Positions 13,010 through 24,201 of a stretch of DNA of 64,000 bases are shown piece by piece (positions within the stretch are counted from its first letter, which is position 1; each line of letters begins with the position of its first letter). A model generated the notes under the pieces. That model was not told where the DNA came from. It ran no database searches and saw only the letters and a list, made by a program, of their open reading frames with translations. This stretch comes from Yamagishiella unicocca (taxonomy: Eukaryota > Chlorophyta > Chlorophyceae > Chlamydomonadales > Volvocaceae): the NCBI GenBank assembly GCA_003116995.1, contig BDSL01000080.1, forward strand, positions 310,001-374,000, read 5' to 3'. The translations under genes were made by a program, and so were the position numbers.

Positions 13010-13937
13010 CGACGCGGTAATTGCCGGCAGGCGGTTCATTTGGGTCATATGAGCTACCGGTATCGGTTGAGTACCATATTGCTCTTGCAGCCCGCGCCTA
13101 CGCGTCACGAAGCGGTATGCTTGAGGGCCTTACCGGGCGTCCAGATGGAGGTTGATCCGGTTACGATGTTATGATTACTGAATCTGATTGGTTTCAGCAG
13201 CGTCAGACTCTTCCTGACGATGCGTGTTGGCATGCGTATGATCGGAACCGAAACAACGGTAAATACAGTTGGTGGTCGCTCGCTCGTCCATCCTCGCAAC
13301 CAACCGTTTCCGTTGGATAACTCCACGAGCGGGTTGGTTGCTGTCGGCGGGACGGGTCACTGGTTCTGCATCCTTATGTTGTCGTACCTGTCTAGGGTCG
13401 TACACCCGCGGGGGAGGATACGTGTCGCCTTGGGCCGCATCCATCCGCCCGATTAGGGGTGAGCCTTCACTGGCGACTGGATGTTGTATCACTGTGTAGT
13501 TGCGTTACTACGCCTATTGATCTTCCGCTTCACGGTTTTTCTGCTCGCATTACCATAACCAGACTACTCACTAGGCAAAATAGGCACCGGGAGTGCGCCG
13601 TAGCTGAGGCGCTCGTAGGTGTACTGCACTTTCCCCAAATAAGTACTGTGTTCGTCTTCGTCTGTGCTGTGCCTAGCTCAGGGGGGCATATCACGGGACG
13701 CCCCTGTGTCAACACGTGTCGACGGTTGCGGCGGTTGCATCTCTCAACTAGCGGTTATTTGCCAGTGGTGGTGGGTGCCATGTGTAACATCAGATTGCGC
13801 GCCGCCATCTGCGGCACCCGCAGGCAACGCAGTGCCCGCACCGCGTACTTCAGGACCAGGCCCTCGGCGCACGGGCATTCACCCCTCAACGGCGTCCGCG
13901 CCTGACAGCCCTTGGGACTGGTACGAGAGTCTTAACA

Positions 13938-13942
13938 TTACA
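13938..13942 (-). terminator. TGTAA poly(A) signal of TOP3B
   Basis: TTACA on the plus strand reads TGTAA on the TOP3B strand, about 500 bases beyond its stop codon. It is the first such site downstream. Confidence 0.5.
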
Positions 13943-14444
13943 TGACAACACTATGACCACATGGCTCGTACGAGGCTGCAAAAAGCAGGGCGATGGTCAG
14001 CCGCCTGAGCCTGGAGGGGCTCGGTGTGATCGGCCTTCTCCGGTGTCCAAGACGGGCCACCGACACTATAACCCGTAACCCCTCACCCAGCAGCGTTCCC
14101 TCACCCAGCAGCATTCCTAGTTTCCTACCTACCAACCAGCACCGGGCACATGGGGAGGCCTGACACGGACCTGGGCACCAGGAACAGCTATGGGGACTGA
14201 CCTGAACGAGGCCTTGGCTTACCCTGCCAGCATTTCAGAGCAACCCCTGCAACTTTACGCAAGATGATGCAACCCAAACCACACGCGGCGCGCCCCCCCA
14301 GAACCCGTTGTCCTGCCTAGCCCGCTAGCACCGGTCCTCCCGCACACAGCCACAAGCACCACTAACCGACCCCTTCGCGCGCACCCCACCGAAGTAACCG
14401 TCTTCACCCCCATGATACCGGACACCGCGCACCCCACCGCGCGT

Positions 14445-17055
14445 TCAGAAGTCCCTGAACGACATGCGCGGGTCGTAGTCCTTGTCCCGCCCGCGGCCGC
14501 GCCCCCGCCGCCCGCGGCCCCGCCCGCGCCCTCGCCCGCGGGGCCCCGTGCGGCGCGCCGCGAAGGCCTGGCCGTGCTTGACCTCACACAGCTTGGCGAC
14601 CTCCTCGTCGCACACCACGCACACGCCGCTGAGCAGGCTGCCGTCCTCCGCCTCCGCCGCCAGCGCGGGCGGAAGCTGGCCCTTCCGCCAGTCCAGGTCC
14701 AGCAAGCGGCCGCCGCAGTCCTGCCAGGAAGCGAGCGACAGGGCGGGGAAGGGAAGGGAAGGGAAGGAAAGGGTGGAGTCGTCAGGGGCGGACGTTGGCA
14801 GGAGGGGTGTATGTGAGCCAGGAGGGCGGTGCGACGCAGGGTGTGGCTCGCTGGTGAGATGCACCGGCGGCAGCCGGCACACCGAGGCAGCCACACCGCC
14901 GCCGATCGCCCTTCCCCCATCCGCGCGCCTAGTGGTGCACAGTCGCGCTTTCGCCCCCTCCCCCGGACGTGCTTGGGTTCTGTCGCACCACAGCTCCGAA
15001 GCCCCCCTGCCCCCCCCAGCAGCCTCAAAAGTTTACGTGCGTCGCGCGGGGTCCTCGCTTCCTTTCGTCTCGCCGTAGCCGATATAGCTTAGCCGCCAAA
15101 GGTCATATTACGACCTTCGGCTTTCGTATCCCCAACCCAGTTCTCCCGCATGCATCTCAAAACTTCTGTTTTAAACGATTTTTTTCGGACATCCACGGGT
15201 TTCCCTCGAACCCCAGCAGCCTCACCTCGCACGTTTCCTTGGGCAGCACCCGCACGGTATGGAGGTTGGCTGGCAGGTACATGAGGAAGTCGCAGCGGTT
15301 GCAGTCCAACCGCCACTTGGGCGCCGACACGGGGTCCAGCACCACGGTGCCGGCGCCGCAGCCCGGATTGGGGCAGGGGAAGACCCCGTTGGCGGCCAGG
15401 GAGTGCGGGCAGGTGGGGTGCGGGCAGGTGGAGCAGGGCATGCCCGCCTTGCTGCCGGTGGCTCCTTCAACACCCACCTGCGGGTAGCGCAGGCAGGGGA
15501 AAAGAGGAGTGTGACACGACACAGGGATCCGGCTCGTGAGTCATGGCTCGTGGGTCATGGCTGTTGAGTCGTGGCCCGTGAGTCATGGGATGTTGATTCA
15601 TGGCCCGTGAGTCATGGGATGTTGATTCATGGCCCGAGACTCACGGTTCGTGAGTCATGACTATTGAGTCATGATTTATGAGTCATGGCTCTTGAGTCAT
15701 GGCCATTGAGGCATGAGTCGTGGCTCATAAGTCATGGCTTGTAAGTCATGGCTGGTCAATCATGGATAGCTACGCACCTTGAGGACTCCCTCAAAGGGCG
15801 GGTTGCTGTAGCAGAAGGGGCAGAGCGGGTACGTCTTGCCATCAGCACCCGACAACGAGAACAGCAGCAGCTCGTAGCCATCCAGCGGGCACACCAGGCT
15901 CTTGTACAGCTTGATGGCGCCGCCCTGGAGCCGGGTGTCGGAGGGGAGCATCAGGATCACAAGCACGGAAGCAAGGAACAGGACGAGCACGCAGGCTTCC
16001 AGGCAGACAACCAGCCTGGGCTTGGCGGTTGGCCAGTCCTACCGACTTTCTACGCGCGTGCGCTCCCCAACCCGCGCCATTTCACCCCGGAAGTGTCTGC
16101 CCCCCCCCTTCGGCCTTCGGCCTCTTCGGCCCGGGCCACCCACTGTACACGCAGTCCCGGACCCCCCTGACCTGCGGCAGCGCCAGCACCTCCTCGCACG
16201 TGTTGCAGTACAGCCGCTGCGGCCGGGCGGAGATGTACTTCATGTAGCGCCGGCACTTGCCGCACTTGCTCAGCGGCTTGCCTGCCGGAGGGGGGGTGGC
16301 GACCACAGCAGGTCAGCAGGTCGGCGGGGATCAGCAGGTCAGGATTCGACGGTTCGGTGCTGTCGGTGCTGTCGGTGTGTCGGTGCTGTCGGTGTGTCGG
16401 TGTGTCCGTGGGTCGGTGGGTCGGCGGGTCGGTGGGTCGGCAGCAACGGGGGTGGCGGGGTGTGGTGCTGGTGGCTGCGGAGCGTGTGCAGGCGCTGTTG
16501 ATGCAACACGCCCACACAGCACCCTCTCCCGCCGTATCCCTTTCTTCCCGGCCTCAGCCCCCGGGGTCTCCTCTCTCCCTCCCTCCTCCTTGGCCCCTGC
16601 CCCGCCTCGTCCCCACCGCTAGACGCCAGCGGCGAGAAGGACGCCTCGAACAGGCTGTCCATCCTCGTCACCCGGGACACGAAGAACAGGAACTTGGCGC
16701 GGAACTGCTCCAGGGAGTGCGCCACCACCGCCTCCTTGTTGGCCCGGCCCTTGGCGATGAGGTCCAGCTGCTGCTCCACGTGCGCTCGGACCTGTGCCGG
16801 GGGATGGTTTCGGGCAGGCGGGGGGTGCAGAGGAGCCCGTGAATTGACACGCACAGAGAGGGGTAACAACTCCAAGGATAAGGTGCGGGGCAGGCGGGGG
16901 AGTTGAGAGGAAACCCGTAGGTGCTGGGAAGGGGAGGGGAGGGGAGGGGAGGGGGAAAACATGCACCGGCACACCCACGGACACCGATTAACCAACCAGC
17001 CAGCCAGTCAGCCAACCAACCAACCAACCAACCAACCAACCAACCAACCAACCAA

Positions 17056-17103
<48 letters not shown>

Positions 17104-17105
17104 TG

Positions 17106-17150
<45 letters not shown>

Positions 17151-17151
17151 A

Positions 17152-17230
<79 letters not shown>

Positions 17231-17231
17231 A

Positions 17232-17264
<33 letters not shown>

Positions 17265-20200
17265 CAGCCACGCACCTGCGGCTTGCACAGCTCCGGGTCT
17301 ATGAGCTGATAGCCCCGGATGAGGGTGATGCCTAGCTCGGTGGGGACCACGCGGCGACCCGACTGGATCTGGGGGGGGAGGGGGGTTCGGTTTCGGAGGA
17401 GGAGAGAGGCAGGGGTGAAGAAAACACACCGGTACGGAGGGAGAGGAGATCTGCTTCTGGTGGTGGCCACACGCCCTTAATGCCCCACACCACATCACGG
17501 CTGGTCAGTCACCCGGAGGTGCTGCAGCGGCGCCTGCATGAGGGCGCCCCCGCTGCTGAAGAATCCACGATGCGAGCTGCTGCGTGCGCCGGCTAGCAGG
17601 GCCCGTCTGGGGTGCGTCCATCGCACCAGGCAGCGCTTCGAGTCGGCTGCTGGGGCCCGGTGGTGCCGGCCTTGCGCTGACTACGTGGCACTACCGGGCC
17701 CCAGCAGCCAACTCGAAGCAGCATGTCCTGCCGCTCAGCTAGGAGGCTTGGCTCATCGCTGGCTCATCGCTGGCTCATCGCTTATTTTGGGAAATTTCAG
17801 CAACCGGTCCTGTTGGCTGTTGTGGGTGGCACTCCCCCTGGCGTACAAGCACCCCGCCCCGACCCGCCCCGACCCCCCCGACCCGCCTCCCCGGCACGCA
17901 CCGACACGTAGTTGCGCTCGCACACGTTGTTGATGTGTACGGGAATGGAAGCGTCCGTACCGATGCCGTGTTTCTCCATCAGTCCGATCAGGTCAGCCTC
18001 CGTCAGGTAGTCGGGGGGGGAGGTGCGGCCCTGCAGGGGGGCAAGGGGGTGAGGCTCAAAGCCTACATGACACCAGGACTATAGTTAATGAGGCGTGGCC
18101 ATAGGTAGCCCCAGCACCCGAGGGGCCCAACCTCTAAGCCGCCGACCCACCCCACCAGCCTCCGCACCCAGCGACCCACCGACCCACCTGGTAGAGCTCC
18201 ACCTCCGCCAGCTGCAGGTACTCCCCTGGAGTCAGGGGGGGCAGCGGCTCGGACTGGGTGGCCTGCGGGCAGGGCAGGGCAGGGTGGTGGCGGAGAGGGG
18301 GGGGGACAATGTTGGATGCGGAAAGCGGGCGTGATGATGGTGGTAGATGCCCGTAACAAGCGGCATGCAAGCAGGAAGGTTCGACCATTGGAAGGTTTGA
18401 CCATTGGAAGGTTTGACCATTGGAAGGTCAGGGCTGAGATCGGGGCTTGGAACTCGCACACCTGGTACTCACTCACAGGCGTTTCGCATGGAGTCCCCGC
18501 CCTGTCAGTCGGCTGTTTCGGCAAACAGGCTGAGGTAGTGCCGTCGCTTCAACCACCCCCCTTCCTCCCGGCCCCCCCTCCAACACGCTCAGCTCCATCA
18601 GTGCAACACGCCCCATCCCCAGCAGCCTACCCGCCACGGCATGATCGCAATGAATCCTGGCCGCAGCAGCACACTGCCGCTGGAGGTGAACGTCTCGCCG
18701 CCGCCCTCGAATGACGCTCTGGTCCTGTGGTTGGGTGGTTGGGTGGGTGGTTGGGTGGTTGGGTGCGTGGTTGGGTGGCGAGGAAAGAGCCGGTACCGGT
18801 ACTGGTGCAGTTCCAACAATCGTGACGACAACTGGGGAGGAGGGAGCAGGGGGGGGGTACTACTGCTGCTGCTGCTGCTGCACCCTTAGCAACACCGAAA
18901 AGTAAGCCGCGGTAAAACCCTAGGAAATGGATACCGAGAGGTGAGGAGCGACGAGGGGCGGCCGGGCACTCGCTGCCGTACATAAACGCACGACACCCAG
19001 ATGCGACGCCCCGCACCGCCGTACACCCACTTGCGATACACGGCGTCCGGCGACACGGAGCCCAGGAAGTGCCGCGCCACGAAGTCGTACAGCCGCCATG
19101 CGTCACCGCCGCCCAGGTCCGCCTCTGTGGCGGAGCGCACCGGGGTGATTGGGGGGTGGTCGCCCACGTCGGTGCCTCCCTGGAGCCGGGAAGGGCGAGG
19201 CAGGAGGGGGGAGTAAGCGACGTGGAGAGTTGGGTTGAGGTTGGGGTTGGGGTTGGGATTGGGACTAAGGCTAAGCACGAAGAAGCGACGGATGGGAAGG
19301 GTTAAGGATGTGGGGAGGAGGAAGGGCGACGGGGGGATCTTACACGCGGGGATGAGGTTTCGGGGTGATTGAGGAAAGCCCGTGGACTAGGTAGTTTTGA
19401 GGGGGGTTGTCGGTGGTTTTGGCGCCAGCTCCGAAACCAGCACCCCCGGGGTACCGAAATTTCGGCAGCCGCACTCCCTGCCTGCCCACCTGCGGGTGCT
19501 TGACGCCCTGCTGCAGCAGCGCCGAGGCGTATGCGCCGAACACGGGGTGGTTCCGGAGCGCCGCCACGTTGCCCGCGATGTCGAAGTTGGGCGGGTAGGC
19601 GCTGCTCTCCGTACGGGGGTACGACAGGTAGCCGGAGGTGTAGAGCCTCTCGGCGATCTGCGGGGGTTGCGAGGTGCCGTACAATCCACACACCCGACAC
19701 TCGACACTCGATCGTCGGCCTGGTTGCGATGTGGTGCCCTGACCGGCAGCCGAGTAAACCCTAAAACCTAAACCCTAAAACCTAAACCGGGCTTCTCGCT
19801 GGCAAGCGCACGCCAAGCTCACACCAGGCCGCACCCGCAGCGGAGCCCTGCCTCCAGCCCGCTCGCCCGTGTACGACAAACACACAAGAGGCCAGTTGCC
19901 AGTTGCGCAGATAGGCCTTAGTGTGGAGCCGCAGGCAGCTGTGTGTGTGTGGGGCATGCGGGGAAGCCCGTGGATATGAGGGGGAGAGGGCTCCCATCAC
20001 ATGGGGGCTCCCATCACAGCTGCCGCGCGCCGAACCCTCGCTCGGCCTAAACCCTAGGACCCCCCGCCCGCCGCCATTAAAACCCTAAGACCCCCCTCCC
20101 CCCGCGGGCTCTCCCCACGCATCCCTCTCCCCCCACGGTTTTCCTCTGATCTCCCCCACCCCAGCCCCACCTGCATGGTCTGCGAGGGGCCGATGCCCAA

Positions 20201-23200
20201 GGAAGCGGAGGCCACCTGCGCCGGGGAGGAGGGGGGCATAGCAACACATTACGCGACATGGATAGGATAGCTGGCGCCGGGGAGGAGGGTGGGCGGGCTC
20301 GGGAGGAGGGGCACAGGCGGAAGGTCCGGCGAAGGGAGGAGCTCCATCGCGGAATGTCCCGGCTGGGACCGCCCCCCCCCCGGGCCTCTCCTCCTTTACA
20401 CCCCCCCCCCACCCCCCCACGGGTTTCCCTCGAACCCCCCCCCCACCCCCCAGGTGGTTTCCCCCCAACCCTTGGTTTGTCGGCCGTGGATTCGCGCGGA
20501 TGATCCTTTACGCCCCCTCATCCGTGCCCTGCCGCGAGGGGTGCCGGTGCCGCACGCACCTTGAGCATCTCCACCGTGTTGAGGCCGTGTGGCCGCTGCT
20601 TGCGGTCCTCCTTCTCCACCACGTCCACCACCCGCAGCCTCTTGGCGTCGCGAACCAGGCCGGCGTACATGGCGCCCACCTCCTGGTCGAACACGCGGCC
20701 CTTGTCCCACTCCAGCTCCAGGGAGGTGCCGGCCTTGCTCACCCGCGGCCGCACCGCCCAGAAGGGCTCCGGCTGGAAGGACACGATCACCTGACGGGCG
20801 CGGCACGGGGGGGGGGAGGGTTTGGGCGGGGGAGGGCGGGAGGCAGGGCGGGGGGCAGGGAGGGAGGTTGGGAGGGGAGCAGCGTGCGTGGAGGCCCGGG
20901 GAGCGGACGTCAGGACGACAGCAGAGGCACTGCTAGCTGGGAAAGACAGGAGGACGTATGGGGAACCCCGCCCACAGCCCCACCTGGTGCCGCTCCACAC
21001 AGAAGTTGAGCGTGGGGGTTTGGCAGGGGCCATAGCTGATGACCGTGGCATCCAGGTTGCCGTACCGCCCCTGCGCGAGCGGTGCCGTACGATACACGGA
21101 GGAGCCGGGGTTGGCTTGGGGTGAACGGCGCGGCGCGGACTGGGAGGGCTCAATGCTTCACACATGGGACCATGGCAACGACAGGCAGGCACATCCTGAA
21201 ACAAAAAGGCCCATGGGTCTGACCCACCGGGCAATGCAGCAACCCCCCAGCCCGAGCCCTCGCCTCGCCTGGAAGAACCTGGTTTGAAAGCGAGTGAAGG
21301 ACACCCCCACCCGCAGGTCCAGCTCCTGCCGGGCGTCAACCGCCAGTGCCTCGGCCTCATTGGGGGCAACCAGGTTGTTCTGATGGGAGCAGGGTTTAGG
21401 GGTATTAGGGTTTACGGGTATCAGGGGTTGGGGCGCAGGCGCGGCAGTTGAGCGTACGGACGAGAGGGGGAGGCTTGTGGGGATGAGGGTGGTTGAGCTG
21501 GTTGGCGCCGCTGCAACTGCAGTCGGCGGCTTCCGCCCTGCTGGACCGCACGCTCCGCCTGCCGCCCAGCCCACGCTGCGCCGTGCGGGCAGGAAGGCAG
21601 ATAGGACCCACCATCGCCGCCCTGATCTCTGGCGCCGTGATGGCGGAGAAGCGCGCCCGGAACACCTGCTGCTGCCCGGGGCCGCCGCGCCGCGACATGT
21701 ACGGCACCACGTTGTCCATCACCTGCCGCGCCGGGTCGAGGATGGCATTGGATAGGGAGTACGTTATGTACGACACTTGACGGGCTGGGGGGGGGCTGTG
21801 GGCGCGGGTATGGGCGCCAGGTGGGGGCAGCGTGCATCGTAAAGGAGGCGGGGGGAGGGGGCGGAGACCGAGAGGAGGCTGAGGAGAGATTGAGAGGGGA
21901 GGCTGCATACGCACATATACGAACCGTTTCCATTTTTGTTATTTTTGAGGAAGACGACAGCTTTCCGTTTTATTTTTGAATATTTTTGAATATTTTTGAA
22001 TATTTTTGAATATTTTTGAATATTTTTGAATAACACACGGTGATGTGGGGTGCGTCATCGTCATGGTGCTGCGCACCTCGAAGCAGATGTTCTCCCCCTC
22101 CCGGTCGCAGTCCAGCCACAGCACCAGCACGTCCGTGCCGCGCCCCTCCCGCTGCAGATGCTCGCACACGTGGGCCTTACGGAAGAAGGGGAAAGGGTTT
22201 GCGGAAGGGAGTGGGGGATAAGCAAGGGGCGTCGGAGCGTTGAGCGGCATCAATTTCGCATGGATGATGAACTACGGAAAACGCGGGGGATGCGGGAGGA
22301 ACAGTTGGTGATGGTGATCGGGTGAAAGGCTCCAGCCGGGTGCGGAAAGGGCGCCGGTGGTCAGTCACAAAAGGGGGTGCGGAAAGGGCGTTCAGGGTGT
22401 CTGGAGGCTGTGAACTGACAATGGAACAAACAGCTGGCGGAGAGACCCAGATGAGGGCGGGTAGGAGCGCGGGGGGAGGCGCAGAGGAAAGCCGTGGACC
22501 GTCACATAGAGCGTAGGGCGGTGCTGGAATGCTGCAAGCCTGGAACACAAATCCACTCGCTTGCCTCATTGGGACGGATCTCCGGCCGTGCCGCCACCAA
22601 TACGAGCTCCCTGCCGTACCAGCATCCCCTACCCGCCCCGCCGCCCGACGCGCTCCGAAACCCCACCTTGGGATTGGCCTCCTGCTTCACTGTGGGCGCG
22701 TCGTACAGCTGAGCCGGATCCACCTTGTCCCAGCTATTGAACGCCGCAGTGAAGTCAATTGAGTACACGTGGCCGATCACCTGCGTCGCACGTGCGCAGG
22801 CGGGCGGGCAGTTGGAAGGGTAACGGCTTCGCTGGGCGATGGCGACGGCGACGGCCATTGCCATAAACCGGCGCCAGGCCGGACACTGGGACCTCGCCCG
22901 GATCCGAAACCAAACCGCGGAACCATGTCTCAGGCCGGCCGACGTGCGAGGCGGTGTGGGACACACCCGCCTGCCCCAACCCCACCCGCACGCGCGCAGG
23001 AATCGCGCGAGTGGACTACGTGCCGTACACGTCGTACTCACTGACGTCATCTTGAAGCGCGCCTGCTGGCCGCGGAAGCGCCCCTCGAACTCATGCACGT
23101 CCAGAGCCGCCCGCCTCGAGGAAACCTTCGGGGGGTCCGCGAGTTCAGAAAGGAAGGATGCGCACATGAAATCCCGGGCGTAGCTCAGTGGAAAAGCGCT

Positions 23201-23646
23201 GGGTCCCTGCCCACGTGCAGCGAACCGCGGAGCGAGGATCTTTCGCATTTGTGTGTACCCAGTACGGAGGTTTACGGGTTCTTGTACGGGTTCTTGTACG
23301 GGTTCTTGTACGGCTATGCCGTGGGCCGTGTGGCCGGTGGCAAGAATAGGAGTGCAAGCGGGGTCGTTTGCGAGTAGTCAACGGTACCACCTGCGCCATG
23401 AGCCGCCTTCCCCCAGCCAGCCTTGCCAAGCCCCCGACCTTTATGTGCCCTCCAGGGATGACGGAACCAAAAACGGCGAGACCGGCTTCTCCCCTCGAGG
23501 GGTAAGGGCTTCGCTCCCCTTCGTTGCAGAATGCCCAAAGCAGGGCACCAAAAGCGCATGCAACTCACCCTTCCATCTGATAAAATTTGTGCGATGGATT
23601 GCGCCAAGGAGGGCTTCTCTGCCACCATGAACACGTTGAGTGCCAT
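14445..23646 (-). CDS. TOP3B: DNA topoisomerase III beta (type IA)
   Basis: Twenty exons on the minus strand give 873 aa (human TOP3B about 860). From the 5' end: 23569-23646, 23042-23125, 22667-22780, 22077-22175, 21612-21722, 21269-21379, 20984-21070, 20560-20790, 20171-20215, 19490-19657, 19031-19179, 18631-18724, 18188-18262, 17908-18030, 17276-17368, 16617-16791, 16172-16281, 15778-15924, 15226-15477, 14445-14720. The Toprim domain shows VAEKPSLA near the start and the acidic motif DCDREGENI. The catalytic tyrosine is in SYPRTES (Y333). [10 protein letters not shown] and the FSPL region follow, then several CxxC zinc-binding pairs and an Arg-Gly-rich tail. The enzyme passes single strands through a covalent 5'-phosphotyrosine break. 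Animal TOP3B, with an RGG box and TDRD3, also acts on RNA; whether that holds here is inference. One intron (21071-21268) is of the GC-AG type. Confidence 0.96.
15536..15768. repeat. Minisatellite of gagtcatgg units in a TOP3B intron
   Basis: About fifteen imperfect units of roughly 15-16 bp carry the core gagtcatgg, with variants such as gattcatgg and ggcatgag. They fill most of the intron between exons 19 and 18. Confidence 0.85.
16351..16440. repeat. Tandem gtcggtg-type repeat in a TOP3B intron
   Basis: Overlapping units of the form ggtgctgtcggtgtgtcggt pass into gggtcggtgggtcggc units. This is low complexity within the intron between exons 17 and 16. Confidence 0.8.
16990..17270. repeat. 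(GCCA/ACCA)n tetranucleotide array in a TOP3B intron
   Basis: About 280 bp of almost pure tetranucleotide repeat: ACCA units at the left, then GCCA units with a few ACCA, GTCA and GTGA variants. It ends about 5 bp before the edge of TOP3B exon 15, at the 5' splice site side on the gene strand. It creates the false Gln-Pro-Ala-Ser and Trp-Leu-Ala-Gly frames. Confidence 0.95.
18374..18429. repeat. 16-bp tandem repeat, 3.5 units
   Basis: Three full units of ggaaggttcgaccatt/ggaaggtttgaccatt and a partial fourth lie in a TOP3B intron. Confidence 0.9.
19755..19788. repeat. Interstitial telomere-like repeat
   Basis: The block alternates CCCTAAAA (19759-19766 and 19773-19780) with shorter CCTAAA units. 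CCCTAAAA is the complement of TTTTAGGG, the Chlamydomonas telomere unit. It lies in the TOP3B intron between exons 10 and 9, with further single telomere-like words near 20046-20095 and 21390-21420. Confidence 0.75.
21971..22030. repeat. 10-bp tandem repeat, six perfect units
   Basis: Six perfect head-to-tail copies of tatttttgaa lie in the intron before TOP3B exon 4. The block is AT-rich and stands out against the GC-rich surroundings. Confidence 0.95.
23175..23310 (+). repeat. tRNA-like head fragment plus 12-bp tandem repeat in TOP3B intron 1
   Basis: The stretch from 23175 (gggcgtagctcagtgg) contains a perfect Pol III A-box (tagctcagtgg, 23181-23191) and looks like the 5' half of a tRNA. 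I find no good anticodon arm or B-box, so it is not a tRNA gene. It may be a degenerate tRNA-derived SINE. It is followed at 23274-23309 by three units of acgggttcttgt. Confidence 0.35.
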
Positions 23647-24201
23647 GGTGCTCCACTTCGGTTCGCACTAAAGCATCGCCTTAAGTACACCGGCTATAAG
23701 GTTACCGGCGCTTGGGTACTTTGGTCGTATCATTTTACAAAACGATGCACAGCATGCCGGTCAGATGATTCCCCATGGGTGAGCCATGCCTCCTTCAGAG
23801 CAAATGTTGGAGCGCTGCTCCATGTTGTAAAGGTTAAAACTGCATTATTATTATTGTCCTCTAGTGCTACTAACTCAAAATATTATAGATCATTAGCTAA
23901 TAGCTCGCCCGATTGGACGCTCTCTTGCCTGCCGCATCTCATACGACCGTTCTCATCGCAGTAGATACCTTCATGACATACAGGCTTGATCTAATTGTTT
24001 AGGTGCAAGGTTCCTTTCGGAGTAAGCCTCGGCCAGGCTCCTACCAGCTCCGCACCCTTAAGGAGCAGCTGTTCTTTTCCGCGCACGCACGAACACCGAA
24101 AGCTTTGTTTGAATTAGTCGGCTTCGGGAACTTGAAGAGGGTGGAACCATCTTCGCGCCATCGACTGGCGGGCTTGGGCATAGCGGGCTCAGCACAGCAG
24201 T
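23647..24201. promoter_or_regulatory. Divergent promoter region of TOP3B and UBL5
   Basis: The two start codons are 555 bases apart and head to head, so both promoters and 5' UTRs must lie here. An AT-rich stretch (about 23826-23900) separates the two GC-richer flanks. No TATA box or other element is assigned. Confidence 0.5.

Larger units (their letters stand above)
12638..14444. other. Convergent intergenic region between ABC and TOP3B
   Basis: This tail-to-tail spacer holds both 3' UTRs. A short GTGGT run lies near 12760-12783. The small open frames between 13100 and 14000 have no splice or family support, and I see no gene. Confidence 0.6.

Noticed and set aside
15536..15768. Array resembling a CRISPR
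   Set aside because: The units are contiguous and imperfect with no unique spacers, inside a eukaryotic intron. It is a minisatellite.
16668..17498. Trp-Leu-Ala-Gly and Gln-Pro-Ala-Ser repeat proteins
   Set aside because: These are translations of the GCCA tetranucleotide array. The true coding pieces beside it are TOP3B exons 15 and 16.
23175..23245. tRNA gene
   Set aside because: Only the 5' half resembles a tRNA. No T-arm/B-box or 3' acceptor complement was found.
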